Positions 20,222 to 27,580 of a stretch of DNA of 64,000 bases are shown here, in pieces; the first letter of the stretch is position 1; each line of letters opens with the position of its first letter. Both the position numbers and the translations under genes were made by a program. The notes under the pieces are model-generated. The model searched no databases, was not told where the DNA came from, and saw nothing but the letters and a program-made list of their open reading frames with translations. Source of the stretch: CAYZJB01 sp964478735 (GTDB lineage: Bacteria > CLD3 > SB21); assembly GCA_964478735.1 (NCBI GenBank), contig CAYZJB010000001.1:124001-188000 (forward strand), in the 5' to 3' direction.

Positions 20222-21633
20222 TATTCCGCCTTTTCTGAGGGATGGGCCTTTCTTTTTCGCCAGAGCGATCGGGCGACGAAGAAAAGAAAAATCGTATAAA
20301 AAGGAACGTACTGGACCAGGAGAATCATGTCGTCTTCACGCCAGACCCCGGTGGAACGATAACCGGGCAAATTGGAATACGCCAGCATTACGAGACCCGA
20401 AAAAATAAACCAGCCGGGGTTCGGATAAAAGCATAGAAACGGAACGACCCATATCACGTACCACGGGTGCAGGGTCGGGCTGACCAGGAGCAGCACGGCC
20501 GTCAGCAGGTAAGCCGCGCGCAGGACGTTCAATTTTTGGTTTTCGAAATTTTTACGATAGTGACGTACGAGCAGGATGGCCAGAAACGAGACGAACCCGG
20601 TCCCGAGAATGAGCTTGGTCAAAAGACGCGGCTTGTTTTCCGTAACTATACCCAGGAATTCCGTCGGGTGAATGTCGTTTTCAAAAAGTTTGGTCAAAGC
20701 GGATTTGACGTAGCTGTACAAAAACCCGTTGAATTCCCATCGCGTCGAATATTCGACCAGCGCCGTAAAAAGCCGGTCCGAGGCATCGAGAAACGGCCAG
20801 TACGCCAGGACGACCACGGCCACGAACGTCGCGAGGACGAACAGGAACGTTTTCCACCGGTGTCGGACGTCTTCGAAAAAAAGAAGCAGCGGCGCCCCGG
20901 CCATTTTAGCCGCGAAGGCAAGTCCCATCACGCCGGACGCCCAGATGCTACGCGCTTTCAGGACGATAAGGATGGCGGCCATCATGAAAAAAATTCCGAT
21001 GCTGTCCATGTGTCCGCTTCCGGAAAATTCAATCACGACCAGCGGATTCCACGCATAGGCAACGACCCAGCTCAAGGCGCGGTCGATCTGCCGCAGCATG
21101 GCAATCAGGATGAAAATAATTCCGATGTCAAAAATCACCATCGCCGTTTTCATGGCGATCGGGTGGAGCGAAATCCACGTCACGCCGCGAAATATCCACT
21201 GGGCGACGGGCGGATAGATCGTCGGGATGTCTTTATGATTGATGGATGGATAGATCGCATCGTCGCGGAGACCGGTGAGGAGATCGGATTGCGGCTCGTA
21301 CCGATACGGATTGATACCGTGATTGCTGACTTTGCCGTCCCAGATGTAGCGGTAGAGGTCGTCCGACAGATGCGGGTCTGAAAACAGCATGATGACGCGA
21401 AAGACGACGGCGAACCCAACGAGAATTTCGATGGAAACGAAGCTTCGTCCCCAGAAACGGCCGACGTAAAGGAGCACGAGAAAGTACACGGCGAAAGCGC
21501 CCGCCATCCACGGCCACGTGGCATCGACATGAAGAGCCGGTTCTTCGATCCGGTGCAGTTCGTAAAAAATCCAGACGAGACCAATTCCTAGGACCAGGGT
21601 GATCAGCGTACCGCGCCGGGCGAGAAAGTCCAT
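20221..21633 (-). CDS. GT87/DUF2029-type membrane mannosyltransferase-like protein
   Basis: 470 residues with about eleven hydrophobic segments and the first-loop acidic motif SDDLYRYIWDGKVSNHGINP, typical of polyprenol-phosphate-sugar-dependent GT-C enzymes (GT87/MptB type). SGSGHMDSIGIFFMM in a later loop is also typical. It would transfer mannose or another hexose from a polyprenyl-phosphate donor on the outer face of the inner membrane. First gene of the operon with the SpoIIE-type phosphatase and ABC exporter. Its promoter should lie in 21634-21890. Confidence 0.82.
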   Translation of the reverse strand: MDFLARRGTLITLVLGIGLVWIFYELHRIEEPALHVDATWPWMAGAFAVYFLVLLYVGRFWGRSFVSIEILVGFAVVFRVIMLFSDPHLSDDLYRYIWDGKVSNHGINPYRYEPQSDLLTGLRDDAIYPSINHKDIPTIYPPVAQWIFRGVTWISLHPIAMKTAMVIFDIGIIFILIAMLRQIDRALSWVVAYAWNPLVVIEFSGSGHMDSIGIFFMMAAILIVLKARSIWASGVMGLAFAAKMAGAPLLLFFEDVRHRWKTFLFVLATFVAVVVLAYWPFLDASDRLFTALVEYSTRWEFNGFLYSYVKSALTKLFENDIHPTEFLGIVTENKPRLLTKLILGTGFVSFLAILLVRHYRKNFENQKLNVLRAAYLLTAVLLLVSPTLHPWYVIWVVPFLCFYPNPGWFIFSGLVMLAYSNLPGYRSTGVWREDDMILLVQYVPFYTIFLFFVARSLWRKRKAHPSEKAE

Positions 21634-21890
21634 TTCAACTCATCCGCTAAAATTCCGCGAAATTTAGCAAGTCCGCCGCGAAAGACAAAAGAAATACTGC
21701 AGCGAGGTGGATACGGGCGCGCATCGGGTAGACATGGTTTCAGAATCCGCAAAAATCGTTAAGCTGATTTTCTTGCCTTGCAAAAGGGCATTCAGTAAGC
21801 TTGAATGGCGTGTTAAACGCGAGTGTTGCGAGTTGTTATGAGCCATTCTGGGCTTAAGTGTTTCGAGCAATTCCGACCAGCACACTTCGT

Positions 21891-21984
21891 GGGCTATTCG
21901 GGTGGTTGAGTGGCATAGAACAGCGAACTTAAAATCGGCCGAAGGTCCTTGCGATCTTCCGGGGTTCGAATCCTGCGGTCTTGT
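21891..21984 (+). tRNA. Degenerate tRNA-Leu(UAA)-like relic
   Basis: Within a 500-nt stretch lacking genes (21634-22133), this segment reads like a decayed class II tRNA. It has a D-arm-like GGTGGTTGAGTGGCATAGA, an anticodon loop CTTAAAA (UAA, leucine), a 7-bp variable arm GAAGGTC-CTTGC-GATCTTC and a T-loop TTCGAAT. The anticodon stem has two mismatches, the T stem is poorly paired and no matching acceptor arms are visible, so I treat it as a relic, possibly from an integration event. Low confidence. Confidence 0.3.
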
Positions 21985-22024
21985 ACGGATCGACCTGTGT
22001 GTAGAACCGTTCTCAAAAAACAAT

Positions 22025-22088
22025 ATCTCGCAAAGAACGCAAAGGTACTGAATTCAATAAAAACTTAGCTTTGCAAACTTTGCGAGAT
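22025..22088. repeat. Inverted-repeat element (MITE-like)
   Basis: Perfect 11-bp arms ATCTCGCAAAG (22025-22035) and CTTTGCGAGAT (22078-22088) bound an AT-rich 42-bp core that itself contains AACGCAAAG and CTTTGCAAA. 'Cgcaaagaacgcaaag' strings of this kind recur as dispersed repeats in many bacterial genomes. It lies just upstream of the YjbR-family gene. Confidence 0.5.
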
Positions 22089-22133
22089 GTTTTGTAGTTC
22101 TGGCCATTACCTGATTTTCAACCGGAGGACAGC

Positions 22134-22517
22134 GTGAGTCAAATTCGACGCGTTCGAAACATTTGCCTGAAATTACCGGACGCATGGGAAAAACTGTCGC
22201 ACGGGGAGCCGACGTTTTTTGCCGGTAAGCGCGTTTTCGCCATGTTTTCCAACAACCACCATCAGGATGGACACGTCGCCGTGCTTTTGCCAGCACCGCC
22301 CGGCAAGCAGGAGATGCTGATCGAAGCGGCTCCGAAAAAATTTTATCGCCCGGCGTACGTCGGCGTACGAGGATGGGTCGGGGTCGAACTCAACGAAGTC
22401 GATGATGAGGAACTGGAGGCGCTGATCGAGGAAGCATGGGCGATGATCGCACCGAAAAAAATGCAAGACGGCCGGACCATAAACAAACGTTCGCGTTCCC
22501 GGAGCGGGCGGCGCTAG
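22134..22517 (+). CDS. MmcQ/YjbR family protein
   Basis: 127 residues from a GTG start with GGAGGAC upstream. The family pattern is clear: the opening RRVRNICLKLPDAWEKLSHG, then EPTFFAGKRVFAMF, ending PKKFYRPAYVGVRGWVGVELN. These small proteins have a CyaY-like fold and are often called DNA-binding, though their role is poorly defined. It starts an accessory stretch of small soluble proteins and overlaps tail-to-tail with a transposase relic. Confidence 0.85.
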   Translation: MSQIRRVRNICLKLPDAWEKLSHGEPTFFAGKRVFAMFSNNHHQDGHVAVLLPAPPGKQEMLIEAAPKKFYRPAYVGVRGWVGVELNEVDDEELEALIEEAWAMIAPKKMQDGRTINKRSRSRSGRR

Positions 22518-22774
22518 AAATCTTCCAGGTTTGATAAATCAGGAAGGTTAGCCGCTCGCCGATGAAAATCGATAAATTTCCGCCTGCCGCCAAACGCCTG
22601 CAATACGGTTTCTCTGCAAACGACGGACGGTTCGTCCGACAGGATGGCCGCATACGACGTCCACCGGTAATCGGTGAAGATGTCGGTAAAGCCATGGTGG
22701 ACGGGATTTCGATGGATGTAACAAATGGCGTCGGCAAGCATCGGCGGCCGCTGAAGAACGTGTATTAGCGTCAA
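22514..22774 (-). pseudogene. REP-associated tyrosine (RAYT/IS200-like) transposase, C-terminal relic
   Basis: 86 residues read as the C-terminal third of a Y1/RAYT transposase: CYIHRNPVHHGFTDIFTDYR, WTSYAAILS and the closing VLQAFGGRRKFIDFHRRA are family hallmarks. The N-terminal part with the HUH metal site is missing; upstream bases no longer encode it in any single frame. It therefore cannot be active and marks a former mobile element in this accessory stretch. REP-like hairpins at 63785-63841 might be related to such an element. Confidence 0.7.
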
Positions 22775-22810
22775 ACAATGTTAGATCGTTTTTCTGGAGC
22801 TTGCCAAAAT

Positions 22811-23302
22811 TTATTTCCTGTCGTAAGCCTTTTTCAGTTTTGCGATGTCGATTTTTTTCATGGTCAGCAGTTCCTGCATGACGCGGTTTGCTTTTTCCCG
22901 ATTTTTGTCCTGCAGCATTTCGGTGACGGCGCGGGGGACGACCTGCCATGACAGGCCGAATTTGTCTTTCAGCCAGCCGCACATGCTTTCCTGTCCGCCG
23001 TCGGCCGTCAATTTGTTCCAGTAATAATCGACGTCTTCCTGATTCGTACAGTTGATGACGAACGAAACGGATTCGTTGAACTTGAACATCGGCCCGCCGT
23101 TGAGCGCAATGAAGTCCTGTCCATCGATCGTGAATTCAATGACCATGACCGATCCTTTGGGACGTCCCGTTCGTTGTGACGATTCGTCGTCTTCGTAACG
23201 GCTGGCGGTTCCGAGTTTGGAGTTTTTAAAAATCGAAGTGTAGAACTTCGCGGCCTCTTCCGCCTGATGATCGAACCAGAGAAACGGCGTGATCTTTTGC
23301 AT
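22811..23302 (-). CDS. VOC/PhnB-like (3-demethylubiquinone methyltransferase-like fold) protein
   Basis: 163 residues. The opening MQKITPFLWFDHQAEEAAKFYTSIF is diagnostic of PhnB-type VOC proteins. VMVIEFTIDGQDFIALNGGP and CGWLKDKFGLSWQVVP complete the domain, followed by a C-terminal AMQELLTMKKIDIAKLKKAY-type tail. Despite the database name, these have no methyltransferase motif and are cytoplasmic proteins of unknown function, often clustered with ArsR, SRPBCC and DUF1801 genes, as here. Confidence 0.85.
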   Translation of the reverse strand: MQKITPFLWFDHQAEEAAKFYTSIFKNSKLGTASRYEDDESSQRTGRPKGSVMVIEFTIDGQDFIALNGGPMFKFNESVSFVINCTNQEDVDYYWNKLTADGGQESMCGWLKDKFGLSWQVVPRAVTEMLQDKNREKANRVMQELLTMKKIDIAKLKKAYDRK

Positions 23303-23362
23303 GGTCGGATCCTTGTTTGTGATTTGATGTTATGAAAATCGCTTACGCGTGCATCAGGACCG

Positions 23363-23823
23363 TCAATTCAAATCGATCCTGCGTGCGTCCAGTTCCTCGT
23401 ACAGCACCCACCGGCGTCCGTCGTGGACTTCACCGCGCCAGTGAAAACTGTCCGTCTGGAGATTGGAAAATATCCAACGGATCGGCTGATGGTTGTTGTT
23501 TGTCCCTTCCATCACGATGTCATCGTTCTCAAGTGTCGCCGTGAAGATTCGTACCGTTTTGTTCAACAGGCTTATCCAGACGGCGGTCCACTTCTTACCG
23601 TCCGCATTCGGAAATCGGATCGTCGTCCCGTATTCGAGAAAGCCGCCGGAGGGGTTTTCAAAAATAAATACGTCCTGAACGGCGTTTCCGTTCAACACGA
23701 TCTCAAAAATCCATTTCCCCCGGGTCGGTACGCGGCCCTTTTCCGTATAATCGAATCCGGTCCATTGCCAGGAGCCGATCAGATCCCGGAACAGCATGGA
23801 GTCGGCGACCGTGCGTTGCGAGG
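23363..23823 (-). CDS. Hypothetical protein, 5' end lost in assembly gap
   Basis: About 153 C-terminal residues are visible before the run of N. The chain starts near MLFRDLIGSWQWTGFDYTEK and consists of alternating beta strands (KWIFEIVLNGNAVQDVFIFE, YGTTIRFPNADGKKWTAVWI, RIFTATLENDDIVMEGTNNN). This looks like a lipocalin/DUF1579-type beta barrel that starts with a G-x-W motif. Only the first 10-30 residues are probably missing. Function unknown. Confidence 0.6.
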
Positions 23824-23923
23824 NNNNNNNNNNNNNNNNNNNNNNNNNNNNNNNNNNNNNNNNNNNNNNNNNNNNNNNNNNNNNNNNNNNNNNNNNNNNN
23901 NNNNNNNNNNNNNNNNNNNNNNN
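23824..23923. other. Assembly gap (100 N)
   Basis: Exactly 100 N, a conventional scaffolding gap of unknown true size. Reading frames drawn across it are artificial. Confidence 0.99.
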
Positions 23924-24015
23924 GTACCGATGTCCATCAATCCCACGACAGGAATAAAAGATTTTGTTTTGTTTCGACAACGCTCGATGCCACTGAGTTC
24001 GTGATGGCCCGGGCA

Positions 24016-24044
24016 ACACGTGACGTGTCGGATGAGGAGATCCG
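24016..24044. repeat. Palindromic hairpin-rich segment beside a gap
   Basis: ACACGT-g-ACGTGT (24016-24028) and CGGAT-gaggag-ATCCG (24029-24044) lie back to back in the stretch 23924-24082, which shows no convincing gene. A repeat here could explain why assembly broke at the neighbouring gap. Confidence 0.35.
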
Positions 24045-24082
24045 GACTTCTGAAGATGTCGGCGCTTTTCAAACTCATAAGG

Positions 24083-24574
24083 TTACTTCAATAGCCTTTC
24101 GAACAGCTCGTCCAGTCGTTCGTGACCTTCGACGACGCCTCTTTCCATGCCCGATTGCAACATGGCGTCGCGATCGGCGACCGATTGGAACACGGACTGC
24201 ATAAGTACGCGGGTTTTGCCGTCCGACAGGGCCTCAAATTTAGCAGTCTCCAGTGTGACGTGTCCTTTTTCAGGTAGGCCTTCGAATTCGAACGTCTGGA
24301 TGATTCTTTCCGGTGATTGGACTTCATGGAAAACGCCGTGGAAGGCATAGGCATTCCCGTTTTTGTCCTTGTGAATGTACCGCCAGGAACCGCCGCTACG
24401 TGGTTCGAAAACTTCCACCGTCATGATGAGATCTCTTGGGCCCAGCCATTGGACGAGATGTTTGGAGTCGGTGAACGCTTCAAAAACAAGTTCGCGCGGG
24501 GCATCGAACATTCGGCCGATCAGGATTTGCTGTTGACCGGGCTCGGCCGTGATTTGCGTACGATAGCGTCCCAT
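24083..24574 (-). CDS. SRPBCC/AHSA1-type protein
   Basis: 163 residues of the START/Bet v1-like fold: RMFDAPRELVFEAFTDSKHL, WLGPRDLIMTVEVFEPRSGG, WRYIHKDKNGNAYAFHGVFHE and the long C-terminal helix beginning QSVADRDAMLQSGMERG are typical of the AHSA1-like family. These bind hydrophobic ligands; the biological role is unknown. Adjacent to a paralogue and downstream of an ArsR repressor, a pairing very common in bacteria. Confidence 0.88.
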   Translation of the reverse strand: MGRYRTQITAEPGQQQILIGRMFDAPRELVFEAFTDSKHLVQWLGPRDLIMTVEVFEPRSGGSWRYIHKDKNGNAYAFHGVFHEVQSPERIIQTFEFEGLPEKGHVTLETAKFEALSDGKTRVLMQSVFQSVADRDAMLQSGMERGVVEGHERLDELFERLLK

Positions 24575-24593
24575 GAGATTTCCTTTCCTTTAA

Positions 24594-25112
24594 TTACGAT
24601 TGTAGAGTGGCTGCAAGTTTGTCAAAGGATTCGTTCCAACCCTGCGTTGCGCCCTTCGTGTGTTCGCCGGCCGGCAATCCCTCGTGAACAAGCGTCATCC
24701 GGGTCTTATTGCCCTGCACGACTTCAAACGTGATCGTCACCATCATTTCGAGGGGGAATTCGCCATCCATGCCGTAATACGAAGCGGGAACGACATTGCC
24801 TTGTTCGTCGGAAAAACAATCCGTACAGACGATTTTCTTCATCGATATGATTTCCTTATAGACTCCCGTACTGTAGAGCCCCTTTTGCCAGATTTCAGGT
24901 CCGATATCCGAACGCATGCAGAACAGGTACTTTCCGCCCACGCGAAAATCGGTCTCACACGACGGCGAGGTGAAGTCTTTGGGCCCCCACCATCGCATCA
25001 GAGGGTTCGGATCGGTCCAGGCCTTCCAGACCAGTTCGACGGGCGCGTCGAAAATTCGAGTAATGACGACTTCGTCTTTTTTTGTCAAGGCGTTCTTCCG
25101 TAATTTTCTCAT
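24594..25112 (-). CDS. SRPBCC/AHSA1-type protein (paralogue)
   Basis: 172 residues. Family marks are ITRIFDAPVELVWKAWTDPN, RWWGPKDFTSPSCETDFRVG, KYLFCMRSDIGPEIWQKGLY and a final helix GATQGWNESFDKLAATL. It has the same fold as the downstream neighbour and lies 19 nt from it, so they probably share a transcript. Ligand unknown. Confidence 0.88.
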   Translation of the reverse strand: MRKLRKNALTKKDEVVITRIFDAPVELVWKAWTDPNPLMRWWGPKDFTSPSCETDFRVGGKYLFCMRSDIGPEIWQKGLYSTGVYKEIISMKKIVCTDCFSDEQGNVVPASYYGMDGEFPLEMMVTITFEVVQGNKTRMTLVHEGLPAGEHTKGATQGWNESFDKLAATLQS

Positions 25113-25173
25113 TGCTCTGCCTCATGAAAATATGACCCATGGTTCAGCGTGAAACGTCGCGGCGCCGTTGCAA

Positions 25174-25578
25174 TCACGAGGGTTCCGTGTGATGGGCTTT
25201 TGCCTCATACCATTTGCCGCCCAGCCACGCGACGGGCAGGGAGATGACGACGAGCGTCCACGCGTACCAGTCGGGTCCCAGCTTCATCTTCATATTGACG
25301 ATCGCTCCGACGGCGCTCAGGAGCAGGCCGATGACGCCCAGGATGAGCGCGTGTTTCAAAGGATTCCGTGGCGCAAGCCGTGCTGTGAGGTAACAACCCA
25401 GCAGGCTGAACACGGCACGATAGCCGAGGACGAGCAGGATGAGTCCGGTACCGACGAACAGATGGCCTTTCGGAAGGACGCCGGTGCTTTCAAGCACGAC
25501 GTCGGTTCCGGTATGCGTGATGAAGATAAATATCAACCCGGCGAGAACCGAGCCGATGCTTTTCAGGATGGTTTTCAT
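25174..25578 (-). CDS. Small membrane protein, four predicted helices
   Basis: 134 residues with four hydrophobic helices (about 8-25, 42-62, 76-96 and 104-124) separated by short loops (TARLAPRNPLKHAL, MKMKLGPDW). It starts with ATG 25578. I recognise no characterised family; similar small membrane proteins occur beside SRPBCC/ArsR genes. Confidence 0.7.
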   Translation of the reverse strand: MKTILKSIGSVLAGLIFIFITHTGTDVVLESTGVLPKGHLFVGTGLILLVLGYRAVFSLLGCYLTARLAPRNPLKHALILGVIGLLLSAVGAIVNMKMKLGPDWYAWTLVVISLPVAWLGGKWYEAKAHHTEPS

Positions 25579-25668
25579 AATGATGAGGGGTTGGTGATGG
25601 GTTTGGTTTTTTTTAAATACAGAATGTTCAACTATTGATCGTCGGGCTTTCTCTGATCGAGGTACCGT

Positions 25669-26391
25669 TTACGTTCTTTTTGCGGCAGGCGCTCGATCGC
25701 ATAGCGTAAAAATGTTCGGGGGTAAAACCGCCGCATGGCGGTCGAGAAATTTCAGCAGCCTTTTCGGGTCCTGTTTGCCCGCCTCGCGCAGCCAACCGCC
25801 GGCTGCCTTGTGGATCAGGTCGTGCTTGTCGTGGACAAGCCATTCCGCGATTTTAAACGTGTCGTCGATCTCGCCCTGGCGGATGAAATAGGCCGTACTG
25901 ACGATGGCCGTGCGCCGTTCCCAGATATTTTTCGACTTCGCGAGTTTGTATAAAACGTCCCTCGGCTTATCGAAAAGATACCGCCCGATCACAAAAGGCG
26001 CACCCAGGTCGACGAGGTCCCAGTTGTTGATCCGGTCGTGGCGGTTGAGATATAGGTCGAACAGTTCTTTTCTCCTGCTTTCCGGAGTTTTCCGGTCGCG
26101 GCCCTGTTTATCCATGATGCTCATGGCGCCGGCGCGGATTTCATGTACCGGACTTTCCATCAGTTTTTCTATTTCATCGGGCGGCATGGTGATGAATTCT
26201 TTTGCGAGAGTGAACACCTGCCCCATGCGTACGCCCATAAAAACGTCGCCCTCTCCGTATTCTCCCTCACCCGATTTGAAATAACGACGGATTTTTTTGA
26301 GCTCGGCGTCGGATCGGAACGTTTTGAGTTTTTTTACGAACCGGTCCGCCGTGATCGCTTTTGACAAATCGGGAATGGCTTTCTTTTTCAT
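25669..26391 (-). CDS. AlkD-like DNA alkylation repair protein with C-terminal frameshift
   Basis: 240 residues as read, starting at ATG 26391 (MKKKAIPDL; the upstream extension is low-complexity and overlaps the ArsR gene). HEAT-like helical repeats run throughout: KIRRYFKSGEGEYGEGDVFM, GVRMGQVFTLAKEF, NNWDLVDLGAPFVIGRYL, ERRTAIVSTAYFIRQGEIDD and KAAGGWLREAGKQDPKRLLK. These match the AlkD/DUF-type glycosylase family that removes N3/N7-alkylated bases. The end reads FLDRHAAVLPPNIFTLCDR, but the family ends in a PRTxLRYAIE...K-R-Y-L segment. Removing one C from the 5-C run (plus-strand G run 25718-25722) restores exactly PRTFLRYAIERLPQKERKRYL, with a stop at 25632. Sequencing error or real truncation. 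Confidence 0.8.
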   Translation of the reverse strand: MKKKAIPDLSKAITADRFVKKLKTFRSDAELKKIRRYFKSGEGEYGEGDVFMGVRMGQVFTLAKEFITMPPDEIEKLMESPVHEIRAGAMSIMDKQGRDRKTPESRRKELFDLYLNRHDRINNWDLVDLGAPFVIGRYLFDKPRDVLYKLAKSKNIWERRTAIVSTAYFIRQGEIDDTFKIAEWLVHDKHDLIHKAAGGWLREAGKQDPKRLLKFLDRHAAVLPPNIFTLCDRAPAAKRT

Positions 26392-26402
26392 CGGTCGTCT
26401 CG

Positions 26403-26741
26403 TTATTTTTTCAATCGTGCGCGTTTTTGTCCGGCCTGCAACTGGTCCAGATACGCCTCGAGGGCATCGAAACGCTGCGCCCAGATTTTGCGGTAATGTT
26501 CGACCCAGTCGGTGACTTCGTGAAGCCGGTCGAATCGGGCCTCGCAGTATCGTTCGCGGCCCTCCTTTCGGATCGAGACGAGTCCGCATTCGGCCAGGAT
26601 CTTCATGTGTTTGGACACGGCCGGCCGGCTGATGTCAAAATGTTCCGCCACTCCGTTGAGGGTCAATTGTTGCTGGGCCAGCAGTCCGAGGATCGCCCGC
26701 CGATTGGGATCGGCGATAGCATGAAAAACGTCGCGTCGCAT
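26403..26741 (-). CDS. ArsR-family winged-helix repressor
   Basis: 112 residues. The compact wHTH reads VFHAIADPNRRAILGLLAQQ, then VAEHFDISRPAVSKHMKILA (recognition helix) and LVSIRKEGRERYCEARFDRL. This is the ArsR subfamily that accompanies SRPBCC genes and lacks metal-binding cysteines. It probably represses the surrounding small-gene cluster. A tandem operator-like site at 27419-27466 is a candidate target. Confidence 0.9.
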   Translation of the reverse strand: MRRDVFHAIADPNRRAILGLLAQQQLTLNGVAEHFDISRPAVSKHMKILAECGLVSIRKEGRERYCEARFDRLHEVTDWVEHYRKIWAQRFDALEAYLDQLQAGQKRARLKK

Positions 26742-26769
26742 AGGTTATTCGGGTGTCATTTGAAATAAG

Positions 26770-27034
26770 TTAATCGTTTCGAACGGGTTTGTATCGAAGA
26801 AGAAATTGGCCCGAGGTCATGGTTCGGACGTCGATTAATTTCAGCGAATGCCGGGGCAGGCCGGACCCGACAAGGGTCACACGGCCGAACAACAGGAATC
26901 CGCAGAATGCAGCAGGTCGATTGCAAGGCGATTGAATTCCTGATCCACGACGGGGTTGTGCCCGTCGAGGTCCCACGGAGTTGCGCCATCGACCCGTCCA
27001 GCGTCATCAGGTTCCACATCACCAGTTTACTCAT
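26770..27034 (-). pseudogene. Decayed dihydrofolate-reductase-family (RibD C-terminal-like) gene
   Basis: Pieces of one gene appear in two frames. The start MSKLVMWNLMTLDG is the family N-terminus. After about 14 codons the matching sequence continues in another frame as a HNPVVDQEFN...LLHSAD-like stretch. The end (26770 onward, other frame) reads FGRVT then directly LPRHSLKLIDVRTMTSGQFL and LRYKP, which is the family C-terminus. About 100 central codons are missing and there is at least one frameshift, so the gene is dead. It lies between the DUF1801 and ArsR genes. Confidence 0.7.
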
Positions 27035-27408
27035 TTTTTCTTTCCTTTCGATCGGTTCAGGTTTTGACGCACCCGGAACTTCACGATGCGGGTGATCAAA
27101 CCGTACGGGATCGGTCCGTCGAGGGGAAATTGAACGGTGCCTTTGCCGCCTTTATACCCTGACAGTTCTTTTATGAATTGCTCGGCCCCGCGCGGCGCCG
27201 GATACAGGCTGATGTGATTCGTAAAGGCAGCAAAGAAGATGAGGTTGCCGTTCAACGTAAAAGTCGGGATCCGGTACTTGATCGTTTCCCCGGCTTTCGG
27301 TGCGGCTTTTTTGATCGTCATCTTTATTTTTTTCAATGTCTTCCGTACAGGAATGGGAAACTGTTCAATGTACTCATCGATGGTCTTAGGGCCGGAACGT
27401 TTTTGCAT
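27031..27408 (-). CDS. DUF1801 family protein
   Basis: 125 residues. TIDEYIEQFPIPVRKTLKKI, KAAPKAGETIKYRIPTFTLN, ISLYPAPRGAEQFIKEL and GTVQFPLDGPIPYGLITRIV are the successive blocks of the DUF1801 (YdhG-like) family, a small alpha/beta fold of unknown function. Its ATG (27408) is just downstream of the twin palindromes at 27419-27466, and it is the first gene of the minus-strand accessory block. Confidence 0.9.
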   Translation of the reverse strand: MQKRSGPKTIDEYIEQFPIPVRKTLKKIKMTIKKAAPKAGETIKYRIPTFTLNGNLIFFAAFTNHISLYPAPRGAEQFIKELSGYKGGKGTVQFPLDGPIPYGLITRIVKFRVRQNLNRSKGKKK

Positions 27409-27418
27409 AGATTAGATA

Positions 27419-27466
27419 TGTAACTGATAGGTTACATGAATATATGTGAAACCGATTGGTTACACA
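27419..27466 (-). promoter_or_regulatory. Tandem palindromic operator upstream of the DUF1801 gene
   Basis: Two similar dyads: TGTAAC-TGATAG-GTTACA (27419-27436, perfect 6-bp arms) and GTGAAACC-GATT-GGTTACAC (27446-27465, one mismatch in 8-bp arms). Both contain a GATAGGTTACA/GATTGGTTACA half. They lie 11 nt from the DUF1801 start codon in an AT-rich stretch, fitting a repressor site over a promoter. The nearby ArsR protein is the obvious candidate. Confidence 0.6.
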
Positions 27467-27580
27467 ATATATTTTTCCTTTTTTTAAAATTTTTTTGTGT
27501 TGCGGGGATTCAGTTTTTAAGGTATCACGTTTTATTCTATCTTAACCCGACATCGCGTTACATGAACGGGTCCTAAACCC

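Noticed and set aside
21664..22023. 119-codon minus-strand frame in the gene-free stretch
   Set aside because: It covers the tRNA-like relic; the QDSNPGRS-type string is the usual artefact of translating a tRNA T-arm on the opposite strand.
22548..22982. 144-codon minus-strand frame near the transposase relic
   Set aside because: It overlaps both the relic and the VOC gene in another frame and shows no family pattern.
23363..24078. Reading frames that run through the N block at 23824-23923
   Set aside because: The 100 N are a placeholder of unknown length, so continuity of frame across them has no meaning. Only the part left of the gap (23363-23823) looks coding.
23924..24078. Possible minus-strand CDS to the right of the first gap
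   Set aside because: The short frame has no recognisable family and the DNA is palindrome-rich, so I describe it as hairpin-rich non-coding sequence.
26392..26589. 66-residue N-terminal extension of the AlkD-like frame
   Set aside because: It overlaps the ArsR gene and is low-complexity Arg/Pro sequence; MKKKAIPDL at 26391 is a normal start.
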